From an uncultured Bacteroidales bacterium (GTDB lineage: Bacteria > Bacteroidota > Bacteroidia > Bacteroidales > Paludibacteraceae): a stretch of 41,352 bases of DNA. Shown one piece after another: positions 1-7,741 of the stretch. A program made the position numbers and the translations under genes. Numbering within the stretch: the stretch's first letter is position 1; every line of letters begins with the position of its first letter. The stretch lies in assembly GCA_902782665.1 (NCBI GenBank), contig CACZOA010000086.1, forward strand, positions 1 to 41,352, read 5' to 3'. The notes beneath the pieces are model-generated. The model was not told the DNA's origin, made no database searches, and saw nothing but the letters and a program-made list of their open reading frames with translations.

Positions 1-845
1 CGACGGAATAACAGTTGAGAAATCTGTGATATTCGTATAGTCGGAAACGAAGGCGGACGCATCTTGCTGTATTTCCATTCCGAACCTTCCATTCTTTTTA
101 TACCGAATGTGGCTGACGCAGATTTATAAAACAGACGCAGACGAGCGACGTAATCGTCATCACCGTCGTCAAGCATTCCGGCAGCTCCGTAGAGTAGGGA
201 CTCAATCTTGTATTCTTCATCCGCTTTTTTCCCGATTATGTCGAGTGGCACACGTTGAGCGAGAGTCTCAAACGGCTGTTGGTTGACATTTCCTCCCATC
301 GTACGGCAGATGAGGATATAAAGCATCTCATCCCACGTCGTATTAAGATCACGGATATTTTGAAGCAGGATATCCGCACGTCGCTTCATACGTTCAAACA
401 ATAAAGCACTGAATCTCAAACGGATATCGGAAATAAATTCCGTCTTCCAATATTGGGAGCATTTGATATCCGATGGCGACGACGCGATGTCCTGAGCTAT
501 TTTCGCAACTTTATCCGATATTTTAAGCACCACCGTCGGAATACGTTCTCCATTCTTACGCATTATAGATTCATCCGCGTCGCTCACCACATGCAAGATC
601 ACATTGTCGTAACGGGCGTCAGAGTCGTGGTTATGTCTTTTCCAATCAGAGGCTCTGACATGCAGTTCAACATTGCCGACCCATGTGAGACAGCCGATCT
701 TGACTGTAGAATTGAAAAAGTCTGGACCAGCCGACTGGTTATGCATACCCGGATTGATTACTTCTACGGAATCCCCATCCGTAGTGACAAGCGGTTCCTT
801 ATAAAGACGATGCTTCCAAATGTACTGTAATACCTCTTCCTTCAT
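1..845 (-). CDS. DUF2851 family protein, C-terminus beyond the window
   Basis: The minus strand is open from an ATG at 845-843 to the left edge, giving about 281 codons with no stop, so the 3' end lies outside the window. The protein begins MKEEVLQYIWKHRLYKEPL, followed by an INPGMHNQSAGPDFF segment, then WVGNVELHVRASDWKRHNH and YDNVILHVV. These blocks are the hallmark of the DUF2851 family, which is conserved across Bacteroidota and is of unknown function. There is no signal peptide or membrane segment in the visible part, so it is probably cytoplasmic. A -7 box (TATCTTTG) lies about 33 bases upstream. The plus-strand open frame at 453-830 is a shadow of this gene. Family identity is confident from the conserved blocks; function is unknown. 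Confidence 0.88.
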   Translation of the reverse strand, partial: MKEEVLQYIWKHRLYKEPLVTTDGDSVEVINPGMHNQSAGPDFFNSTVKIGCLTWVGNVELHVRASDWKRHNHDSDARYDNVILHVVSDADESIMRKNGERIPTVVLKISDKVAKIAQDIASSPSDIKCSQYWKTEFISDIRLRFSALLFERMKRRADILLQNIRDLNTTWDEMLYILICRTMGGNVNQQPFETLAQRVPLDIIGKKADEEYKIESLLYGAAGMLDDGDDDYVARLRLFYKSASATFGIKRMEGSEWKYSKMRPPSFPTIRISQISQLLFR

Positions 846-876
846 TTTAATTAACACTCGTTAATTTTGATTTTCT

Positions 877-885
877 GCAAAGATA
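877..885 (-). promoter_or_regulatory. Bacteroidota -7 promoter box for the DUF2851 gene
   Basis: On the minus strand this reads TATCTTTGC, an exact match to the TAnnTTTG -7 consensus of Bacteroidota. It sits about 33 bases before the DUF2851 ATG. No good -33 TTTG is seen at the usual distance, so the call rests on the -7 box and its position. Confidence 0.5.
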
Positions 886-943
886 ATCCTTCTATTTAAT
901 TTACCATCCAACATTTTCAAATATTTGTTTATCTGCAACAAAA

Positions 944-978
944 TCAAAAAAAGCCGGACTACACACGTAATCCAGCTT
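944..978 (-). terminator. Intrinsic terminator of the lipoprotein array
   Basis: Read on the minus strand, AAGCTGGATTAC pairs with GTAGTCCGGCTT (12 pairs including G-U pairs, short GTGT loop) and is followed by a run of seven T. It lies about 25 bases after the stop codon of the 1004-1951 gene, so it closes the four-gene lipoprotein operon. Confidence 0.8.
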
Positions 979-1003
979 AACATTTTTCATCTCTAAAGCT
1001 AAA

Positions 1004-1951
1004 TTAATTGATATCCATATAAACGACAACCAATTTTACAGCTTCACTCATACACTCTCCATTCGTCTGCTTTACATAGAAAACATAACCTTCTCCATGT
1101 ACATCCTCTAACTCTTGAAGTTCAAGATCATCATTCATGACATCAACAGATGGAGCTCCAAGTACCCATGGACCGTTTTCTGTTTTCGACCACAACAACT
1201 GATAGCTATCATCGGTCTTTACAACATACTCATCAAAACTAGTGATATAAAAGTTCTTGTTGATTTTTAGGATTGAATCTTCAGTTACTCCACTAAATTC
1301 ACCATAACCATGTGACGACTTTCTTAATGTAGGACCTTCTATCACTAGATATCCTTCCTGTTCTACACTTACCAATTTTGGAGCCTCAACATTACATTCA
1401 TTTGTAAGCCATTGAGATCCATAAGGATTCAAGAAAGAGACGCTACCTTCTTCCTTTTGTGAAAGTTCAAGCACCTGAAGATCTTCCGCATCAGTCAATC
1501 TTTCAGGTCGGATGTAATAAACCTTCGACTCAACACCTTTCACTTTGGATGTCAGATTATAACGACAGCTACAATTTGCAGCTTCACTACCCGCATTGTA
1601 TGCATTAAAGATTATAGTATCACCACTGAATCTGATGTCCATTTTTGGAGTGGCTGCACAGTTTAACACAAGGTTCTCAAGAGTCAACTCAACTTCCCCT
1701 TTCTCCTTGTCAAACTTGTAACCAAGTTTTGTTCCTGCTGGCTGATCACCTTCGCCTGCACGAGTTCCTTCCGTATCATATGGAGAACCCAAACAATCAC
1801 TGGCTCCAACAAACTCAGCAGACAAGTTGGATGTGGTGGTTCCTCCACCGTTGTTTGTAGTGTTGTCATTGTTTTCATCCTCGTCGTCACACGACATGAA
1901 ATTAATTGCGGCTATAGCAAATATGCTACAGAATAATAATGTCTTTTTCAT
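1004..1951 (-). CDS. Surface lipoprotein paralog 1 with extra C-terminal domain
   Basis: This 315-aa protein has a lipoprotein signal peptide ending NFMSC, with Cys21 as the predicted lipidated residue. The next residues are DDEDE and then an Asn/Thr/Gly linker. An acidic run directly after Cys matches the lipoprotein export signal described for surface lipoproteins in Bacteroidota, so it is probably displayed outside the cell. Residues about 41-180 form the domain shared with the three genes upstream (key blocks EFVGASDCL, VLNCAATPKMD, DTIIFN, SKVYYIRPE, VLELSQK) with conserved cysteines. Only this copy continues for about 130 residues into a second, beta-rich looking domain (PKLVSVEQEGYLVIEGP onward). 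It is the last gene of the array and 16 bases separate it from paralog 2. I recognise no named family and cannot state a ligand. Confidence 0.85.
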   Translation of the reverse strand: MKKTLLFCSIFAIAAINFMSCDDEDENNDNTTNNGGGTTTSNLSAEFVGASDCLGSPYDTEGTRAGEGDQPAGTKLGYKFDKEKGEVELTLENLVLNCAATPKMDIRFSGDTIIFNAYNAGSEAANCSCRYNLTSKVKGVESKVYYIRPERLTDAEDLQVLELSQKEEGSVSFLNPYGSQWLTNECNVEAPKLVSVEQEGYLVIEGPTLRKSSHGYGEFSGVTEDSILKINKNFYITSFDEYVVKTDDSYQLLWSKTENGPWVLGAPSVDVMNDDLELQELEDVHGEGYVFYVKQTNGECMSEAVKLVVVYMDIN

Positions 1952-1967
1952 AGGTTAATTTTTAATC

Positions 1968-2507
1968 TCAATAAATAACATTTGAAAAATAAACCACACC
2001 TTCATTCTTTTGTGATAGTTCTAACACTTGAACATCTTCCGCATCAGTCAACTGTTCAGGTCGGATATAATAAACCTTAGACTCTGCACCCTTCACCTTC
2101 GATGTCAAATTATAAATGCAAAGGCATTTTGCCGCCTCTTCAGAATTTGCGTTGTATGGGTTGAAGATTATAGTATCACCACTAAATCTGATGTCCATTT
2201 TTGGAGTGGCAGCACAATTGAGCACTGCGTTCTGAAGATTCAACTCCAATTCTCCCTTTGCAGAATCAAACTTGTAACTAATGGAAGTTTTCTCATCCAA
2301 GTAACTTGCACGTGTAGCGTCATCATTATCCGATGCATCCAAGGCATTTTTTAGACAATCACTGGCACCAACAAATTCAGCCGACAAATTGGATGTTGCA
2401 CCACCTCCGTTGTTTGTTGTGTTGTTGTTTTCGTCCTCGTCGTCACACGACATGAAATTGAATGCGGCTATAGCGAAAAGACTGCAAAATAATAATGTCT
2501 TTTTCAT
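1968..2507 (-). CDS. Surface lipoprotein paralog 2
   Basis: This 179-aa protein starts MKKTLLFCSLFAIAAFNFMSC and continues DDEDENNN, so it has the same lipidated Cys21, acidic export run and Asn/Thr/Gly linker as its neighbours. It consists of the shared domain only and stops shortly after VLELSQKNEGVVYF. Its variable segment after GASDCL reads KNALD...DATRASYLD, matching paralog 4 rather than the adjacent paralogs 1 and 3. Two cysteines in a CLC motif near residue 134 and CAATPK near residue 97 may form disulfides after export. It lies 20 bases downstream of paralog 3 and 16 bases upstream of paralog 1, so all four are probably one transcript. Function unknown. Confidence 0.85.
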   Translation of the reverse strand: MKKTLLFCSLFAIAAFNFMSCDDEDENNNTTNNGGGATSNLSAEFVGASDCLKNALDASDNDDATRASYLDEKTSISYKFDSAKGELELNLQNAVLNCAATPKMDIRFSGDTIIFNPYNANSEEAAKCLCIYNLTSKVKGAESKVYYIRPEQLTDAEDVQVLELSQKNEGVVYFSNVIY

Positions 2508-2528
2508 AGGTCTAATTTTTGTTGTTGA

Positions 2529-3074
2529 TTAATACATAGAGAAATAAACTGTTCCTTCACTCTTTTGTGAAAGTTCTAGCACCTGAACGTTTTCTTCTCC
2601 AGTAGCAAATTCAGGACGAATGTAATAAACCTTCGACTCCGCACCATTCACTTTAGATGAGAGATCGTATGTGCAAATACAATCAGCCTGATCTCCAGTA
2701 TTTGCATCGTACGCATTAAAAATAATTGTGTCTCCATTAAATTTGAAATCCATTTTAGGTATGGCAGCACAATTGAGCACAATCTTTTCAATGTTCAAAA
2801 CAATTTCTCCCTTGGTAGAATCAAACTTGTAACTCATAGCAAGACTATTAGCACCCGCACGAGTTCCTTCCGTATCATATGGAGAACCAAGACAATCACT
2901 GGCACCTACAAACTCACCTGACAAATTGGATGTTGCACCACCTCCGTTGTTTGTTTTGTTGCCTCCATTGTTTGTTGTGTTGTCATTGTTGTTGTTTTCA
3001 TCCTCGTCGTCACACGACATGAAATTGCATGCAGCTATTGCAAACAGGCCGCAAAATAATAATGTCTTTTTCAT
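2529..3074 (-). CDS. Surface lipoprotein paralog 3
   Basis: This 181-aa protein has the signal MKKTLLFCGLFAIAACNFMSC, the acidic DDEDE run and the longest Asn/Thr/Gly linker of the set, in which the TNNGG unit is repeated three times. The variable segment after GASDCL is GSPYDTEGTRAG, nearly identical to paralog 1. The central region diverges from the others: MDFKFNGDTIIFNAYDAN replaces the MDIRFSGDTIIFN version. A CICTY cysteine motif and the SKVYYIRPE and VLELSQK blocks are kept. It is separated from paralog 4 by only 11 bases. The role is unknown; a surface-exposed binding or adhesive protein is an inference from the export signal alone. Confidence 0.84.
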   Translation of the reverse strand: MKKTLLFCGLFAIAACNFMSCDDEDENNNNDNTTNNGGNKTNNGGGATSNLSGEFVGASDCLGSPYDTEGTRAGANSLAMSYKFDSTKGEIVLNIEKIVLNCAAIPKMDFKFNGDTIIFNAYDANTGDQADCICTYDLSSKVNGAESKVYYIRPEFATGEENVQVLELSQKSEGTVYFSMY

Positions 3075-3085
3075 AGGTTTAATTT

Positions 3086-3643
3086 TTAATCACCATTAAT
3101 AACATCTGAGAAATAAACCACCCCTTCATTCTTTTGTGATAGTTCTAGCACTAGAACATCTTCCACATCTGTCAACTTTTCAGGTCGGATATAATAAACC
3201 TTAGACTCCGCTCCCTTTACCTTGGATGTCAGATTGAAAATGCAGAAACATCTTGCCAAATGTTCAGGAGTGGAATTGTATGGATTGAAAATTATAGTAT
3301 CCCCACTGAATCTGATGTCCATTTTTGGAGTAGCGGCACAATTGAGCACCGCATCCTGAAGAATCAATTCCAATTCACCATTGGCAGAATCAAATTTGTA
3401 ACTAATGGAAGATTGTCCATCCATGTAAGTGGCACGTGTAGCATCTTTCAGTTCAATGTCATCCAACGCATTTTTAAGACAGTCACTGGCACCGACAAAT
3501 TCTGCAGACAAGTTGGATGTTGTTGTTCCACCTCCGTTGTTTGTTGTGTTGTCACCATTGTTGTTTTCATCCTCGTCGTCACACGACAAGAAATTGAATG
3601 CCGCTAGAGCAGCAAGACCGAAAAATAAGATTTTTTTTCGCAT
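3086..3643 (-). CDS. Surface lipoprotein paralog 4, first gene of the array
   Basis: This 185-aa protein starts MRKKILFFGLAALAAFNFLSC, the most diverged signal of the four, then DDEDENNNG. The variable segment KNALDDIELKDATRATYMD places it with paralog 2, as do the central MDIRFSGDTIIFNPYN block and the end VLELSQKNEGVVYFSDV. Being first in the operon it sits behind the only plausible promoter (about 3699-3727). The cysteine pattern (CAATPK, CFC) is kept. No enzymatic motif is visible. Duplication order cannot be set by eye, but the different signal peptide suggests it may be closest to the founder gene. Confidence 0.84.
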   Translation of the reverse strand: MRKKILFFGLAALAAFNFLSCDDEDENNNGDNTTNNGGGTTTSNLSAEFVGASDCLKNALDDIELKDATRATYMDGQSSISYKFDSANGELELILQDAVLNCAATPKMDIRFSGDTIIFNPYNSTPEHLARCFCIFNLTSKVKGAESKVYYIRPEKLTDVEDVLVLELSQKNEGVVYFSDVINGD

Positions 3644-3977
3644 AAGATTAAAATTTTATGGGCAAACAGCCCGAACCCTATTATTTAATTTATCATTGCG
3701 AATATAGAAAAAAATGATTGATTCAAACAAAATCACCCAAAAATATTTTCTAATTATATGTTGAATAAAACAAAATGACCTAATAACATACAACATTCTA
3801 AACCATGGAACAAATATCAAATCAGGCCACAGTTGAAATTCTAATCAAAAGAATCTCTGCCGTGACCTGCAATGATAATTAAGAATTAAAAGTTAAAAAT
3901 TAAGAATGGTGATTTTCAACTCTAAGTTTGCGAAATCCCAACAATTACGAATTATGCATTATGAATTATGAATTAAT
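3644..3977. other. Gene-free AT-rich region with degenerate intergenic repeat
   Basis: These 334 bases hold the array promoter on the right of the lipoprotein genes and, from about 3880 to 3975, a series of AT-rich words (AATTAAGAATTAAAA, AATTATGCATTATGAATTATG) that recur at 13672, 17100, 25570, 31760 and 33110. Around 3929 a TTTGCGAAATCCCAAC word resembles the core of the dispersed repeat at 17053, 31879 and 33196, so this may be a decayed copy. No open frame of note is present. Confidence 0.5.
3699..3727 (-). promoter_or_regulatory. Putative promoter of the lipoprotein array
   Basis: On the minus strand a TTTG (3727-3724) is followed after 17 bases by TATATTCG (3706-3699), a one-mismatch version of TAnnTTTG. 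The spacing is slightly short compared with the usual 19-22. The leader before the ATG contains a small GGGC...GCCC hairpin at 3659-3671. Confidence 0.4.
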
Positions 3978-6023
3978 TTAGCGTCCGCCACCGCCACCGC
4001 CGCCACCGGAATGTCCACCACCGCCGCCAAACGATGAACGACCACCGCCACCGGAACTTGAAGATGACGATTGTGATGACATACTACGACTGACACTTGA
4101 AATTCCAGTAAACGAAGAGAAGTCGCTCACAACATTTCCCGACTCATCAATAAGCTGCGATCCTAACATAGATGCAGTGAAATAGTCTGGACTGTATTCC
4201 TTCAAATCTTCTATCACTTGGTCAGCCATTCCGTATAGGGTAGCGTATACAATATACTCATCCCACATCTTCGTCTCATACTCGTCAAGCATCCTCTTCT
4301 CTCTGGCATCATTCGCGTCTACATGAGCGGTATCTTTCTGATAGACAGTCGAAACAGATGTGTTTTGAAGTTCTGGTGTGGTACTTTCCTCATTATTCTT
4401 ATTCTCAATAAGCAGAGTTTGGTCTCCTTCGTTTGAATTTGAATATGAATAATCTTTCTTATAACCGTTGTCAACAGGAAGGTTCGACTCAGATACATTT
4501 TCATCGTTTCCATCCAACGGTTTTACATCATTTACCCCACGTCTATCCAAATGAGTGAAATCATTCAGATAATTCTTCAATCCCACAACTTCCTGATACT
4601 CTTGTGGAGTACACTCTTTCTTGCTCTCCTTTTCAACTGCTTTCAACAGATTTTTAGCTTCACCTTTATTTTTATCAAGATAGGCTCTCAATTCTCCCTT
4701 CTCAAGAATCAGATTCTTTCCCGACGCATTTTTAAGAATCTTATACATCAGTTTCATGCATCTTAAATCTGCCTTGTTTTCATCTTTCACATTATTCCAG
4801 TCAACATCACTTGCAATCTTCATGCGATTCACTGTCTTTCCTTTTTCTACAGTAGACGTAATGGAGATGGCCTTGTAACACATCAGTCTGACCAGATATG
4901 CCGCATACAGATCATCTTTGTCTTTTGGAAGAATCTTATAGTTGTTTTCGTCAAGAATATAGAAAGCACGGTTCAAATTGCCATTCAATGGAACAGCTCT
5001 GAAATATTCGCTTTGTGCACCTTCCATCAGTTTTTTGCGACGGAGATAGATGCGTAGTGGACGTAGACTGACCACATTCCAAAGCAGACCACATCCATAA
5101 TACAATACAGCGGCAACAAGAAGATAAAACAAACCGTAGCCGATAGCACAAAACAATGCTCCAACTACAAAAATTACAATAAGCAGAATTATCTCCCAGA
5201 ATGTGAGATCCTGGTCTTCATTGTTTTTCCACAACACATTCTTTCCTTCCGCATATTCTTCCTCTGTATATGATTCCAGATAATCACTGCCTTCAAGAGC
5301 CTGCCATTTCATTGTGCCGATAGTGTCCGCCACAACGTTTGGAGAATTGAACGCATCTTTTGGGAACAGACACATCACAACCATAGAGTTGTCCGTTGTC
5401 AACGGTTCTATATTCTCAGCCACAACTTTGCCATCCACAAATCTGCAAGTGCCATTGTAGCGGAATGCCCAGATACGCGCATTCTCAAAAGAGAGTGGGG
5501 TAGAGTCTGCCATTGATATGGTGGTGCGTGTGTACTTAGGGCCAGCCGACATGTCGTGGTTTATAAAACAGTGGTTGAATCCGCATCCATCGTCGAATCT
5601 CTTCACAAAACCATTGATTTTGTATTCAGCTGTCCAACAATGAGATCCGGAAGAACCGACTCCCCAACAGAGTTCACAATCATTACCTTGAAGAGCATTC
5701 ACACCGCATTTTCCAGCCTTCTCGTCTCTCGAACGGTCAACATTCCATGGGGAATCATCTGAAAGATAATAATTTTGATCGTTGTCGTACACTTTGAAAT
5801 CGGAAATCATCATGTTCCCGAAATTCTTCATCGAGATATACCATTCGGTATTGCTGTTGTCGACAACCACCTTCCAACGTTCCTGCACATGGGCAGTGCC
5901 GAAAGAGTCGAGCACCACCTTGATATCTATGGTATCTATCTCCGACGCAGATATAGAAGACGGTGCCATCGCCAACAATATTCCAACTACTGCGGTCTTT
6001 CGCATTTTGTTAAAATTTATCAT
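3978..6023 (-). CDS. DUF2207-type membrane protein with poly-glycine tail
   Basis: This 681-aa protein starts MINFNKMRKTAVVG; Met7 (codon at 6005) is an equally good start since the signal peptide MRKTAVVGILLAMAPSSISAS begins there. Residues about 25-260 form an extracytoplasmic domain with Cys and Trp residues, followed by strongly hydrophobic segments at about 277-320 and a long charged cytoplasmic part. The tail is Ser-rich then Gly-rich (SSFGGGGGHSGGGGGGGGR). Signal peptide, N-terminal beta domain, central membrane hairpin and Gly-rich tail are the layout of DUF2207 proteins, predicted membrane proteins of unknown function. It lies 50 bases after the first TerB-like paralog with no terminator between, so the two are probably co-transcribed. 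The family call is from layout rather than a profile match. Confidence 0.75.
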   Translation of the reverse strand: MINFNKMRKTAVVGILLAMAPSSISASEIDTIDIKVVLDSFGTAHVQERWKVVVDNSNTEWYISMKNFGNMMISDFKVYDNDQNYYLSDDSPWNVDRSRDEKAGKCGVNALQGNDCELCWGVGSSGSHCWTAEYKINGFVKRFDDGCGFNHCFINHDMSAGPKYTRTTISMADSTPLSFENARIWAFRYNGTCRFVDGKVVAENIEPLTTDNSMVVMCLFPKDAFNSPNVVADTIGTMKWQALEGSDYLESYTEEEYAEGKNVLWKNNEDQDLTFWEIILLIVIFVVGALFCAIGYGLFYLLVAAVLYYGCGLLWNVVSLRPLRIYLRRKKLMEGAQSEYFRAVPLNGNLNRAFYILDENNYKILPKDKDDLYAAYLVRLMCYKAISITSTVEKGKTVNRMKIASDVDWNNVKDENKADLRCMKLMYKILKNASGKNLILEKGELRAYLDKNKGEAKNLLKAVEKESKKECTPQEYQEVVGLKNYLNDFTHLDRRGVNDVKPLDGNDENVSESNLPVDNGYKKDYSYSNSNEGDQTLLIENKNNEESTTPELQNTSVSTVYQKDTAHVDANDAREKRMLDEYETKMWDEYIVYATLYGMADQVIEDLKEYSPDYFTASMLGSQLIDESGNVVSDFSSFTGISSVSRSMSSQSSSSSSGGGGRSSFGGGGGHSGGGGGGGGR

Positions 6024-6073
6024 TTAGTCCCTTTTTTATTTTAATTCTCAAACACTGGATATTCACCAACATC

Positions 6074-7606
6074 TTATTCCACAGAATCAATCACCACGTT
6101 ATTATCCTCCTCATCATTATGATCCACAATTTGATAAGAATTAAGGTAAATCAATCCGAAATATCCTACCATAAATTTCAACTTGATATACTTTCCTTTG
6201 GCTATATCATATTCACTATGAGATACTGATTTAGAACTCTTCGTTTTATAATATCTGATTCCCAATAAATCCAATCCAGACAAACGAGGCAAAGAATTCA
6301 AACATAATAAATTAATCAACGATATATTCTTCTTCTCTCCTGTCACTTCTGGAATTTTCATGTCGGAATATGATATTTCTTGAAAATCAACATAATAAGT
6401 TGTGTTTTTACCACTGGTGTAATGAGTTCCTGTCACAGGAAGTGTCATATAAAAAGAGTTTTTGGGATTGGCATATGTTTCGTTTCCAATCAACAACAAT
6501 AAATTAGACGTTCCAAACATTAGCATAATAATGGAAATAGTCGAAAGGATCGAAGATATAATCAAGCCTCTTCGTTGAAGACGATTTTCGATATCTGTCC
6601 TTAACACATCTACAACAGCAGAATCCAATGACTTTATAAAAAAGAGTGGTACTATCAATACCAAAACCACTAAAAATCCTATAATGTTTATTTTGAAAGG
6701 GTAGGCATAAGTCATAAGATCACCCACCCAACAACTGTAAGCAACAAATAAAACAAACAACACAGCCAACGACACAGCCAAAAAATTCTGAATTGGATCT
6801 AAAAAGGAAGTCTTAGTGACTTTATGTTTCATAGATGCCAATTCATCAATATCGACGCGGAAAACATTCGCTAATAGATCCGAAGACGGATAACGGCCGT
6901 TTTTGTTTGCAAAATGTTTGTCATACCAAAATTGATCTTTTCTTGTCGCAAATTCGTGTATCAACTCATCCAAATCGCTTTTGTCTATTTTCATCCCATC
7001 AACACACAAATCCTCCAACATATCCATCTCAGAGTCTGAACTGTCTGTTGTTATTATTCCATCTAGAATAGTAAGGCGGTAGAGCAGATACATCACATAC
7101 AGACGGTCGTCTTCCGACAAATACAGAGCCAACTCTTCAGCCATTCGTTTTCCATGAATGTCACGAAAATAATAGAATGAATCATCTCCATGTTTAATGC
7201 AATTCTGATAGTTCCCTTTTTTAAACAGTTTTACATCAACAATAGATTCCTCACTTCTACTTTTTCCACTCCCTTTCTCTCTGTCTGTAAGATATTTTAG
7301 GGCTTTAATTGCATCTACCTGATATTCAAGAGGTATCACCTCAATAATATAACGTAGGATCATTTGCAATTTACCATACTGGACTTTATTTATACTATTC
7401 GAACGAGTCAAATATGTCATCAGGTAGACGATGCTGATATGGAAACGTTTGGCATCCTTTGCCAACATGGCACGCATTTTCTCTTTATCTCCAGAAAAAA
7501 GACGGTACAGATCATATTCCTTTTTGATATGAATAATCAAATAAGCAGAGATGCCTATCGCAATAGCATAGAATACGATGTATAAGATAAAGAAATATTG
7601 TACCAT
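6074..7606 (-). CDS. Membrane protein with TerB-like domains, paralog A
   Basis: The start is set at the ATG 7606-7604 (MVQYFFILYIVF) because it aligns with the start of paralog B; an upstream in-frame ATG at 7645 adds 13 residues but lies in the leader hairpin. The 510-aa product has an N-terminal membrane anchor, about 230 cytoplasmic residues, three more hydrophobic segments (about 272-375) and a 130-residue C-terminal domain probably outside the membrane. The cytoplasmic part has two helical half-repeats: RFHISIVYLMTYLTRSN near residue 51, and VMYLLYRLTILDGIITTD near residue 170, whose DG turn followed by E...L resembles TerB domains. A WYDKHF...YPSSD...FR signature follows. Function unknown; a stress or envelope-sensing role is inferred only from TerB associations. 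Confidence 0.75.
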   Translation of the reverse strand: MVQYFFILYIVFYAIAIGISAYLIIHIKKEYDLYRLFSGDKEKMRAMLAKDAKRFHISIVYLMTYLTRSNSINKVQYGKLQMILRYIIEVIPLEYQVDAIKALKYLTDREKGSGKSRSEESIVDVKLFKKGNYQNCIKHGDDSFYYFRDIHGKRMAEELALYLSEDDRLYVMYLLYRLTILDGIITTDSSDSEMDMLEDLCVDGMKIDKSDLDELIHEFATRKDQFWYDKHFANKNGRYPSSDLLANVFRVDIDELASMKHKVTKTSFLDPIQNFLAVSLAVLFVLFVAYSCWVGDLMTYAYPFKINIIGFLVVLVLIVPLFFIKSLDSAVVDVLRTDIENRLQRRGLIISSILSTISIIMLMFGTSNLLLLIGNETYANPKNSFYMTLPVTGTHYTSGKNTTYYVDFQEISYSDMKIPEVTGEKKNISLINLLCLNSLPRLSGLDLLGIRYYKTKSSKSVSHSEYDIAKGKYIKLKFMVGYFGLIYLNSYQIVDHNDEEDNNVVIDSVE

Positions 7607-7631
7607 GATTTCAAAATAAAAAATAAGAAAT

Positions 7632-7655
7632 AAAGACGCAAACATTCACGTCTTT
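7632..7655 (-). terminator. Hairpin in the leader of TerB-like paralog A
   Basis: On the minus strand TAAAGACG pairs with CGTCTTTA around a TGAATGTTTG loop, followed by a T-rich stretch (ATTTCTTATTTTT). It lies 86 bases after the end of paralog B but also downstream of the paralog A promoter box at 7676-7669, so it would be in the paralog A leader and could act as an attenuator rather than a simple terminator. Confidence 0.5.
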
Positions 7656-7668
7656 ACAAAACCAAAGC

Positions 7669-7676
7669 CAAATTTA
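7669..7676 (-). promoter_or_regulatory. -7 box before TerB-like paralog A
   Basis: Minus strand reads TAAATTTG, an exact TAnnTTTG match, 62 bases before the chosen ATG. A TTTG occurs only 12 bases upstream, shorter than normal, but the same arrangement is preserved before paralog B (9325-9318), which argues it is functional or a recent duplication. Confidence 0.5.
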
Positions 7677-7741
7677 CAAATTATAACACAAATTAATTAA
7701 TAATCTGACTTTATTCTCACTTCTCATCCGTCTGTAAATCA

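Noticed and set aside
453-830. Plus-strand frame of 125 codons
   Set aside because: It lies opposite the DUF2851 gene, whose minus-strand translation shows conserved family blocks; the plus frame is Arg/His-rich without any motif.
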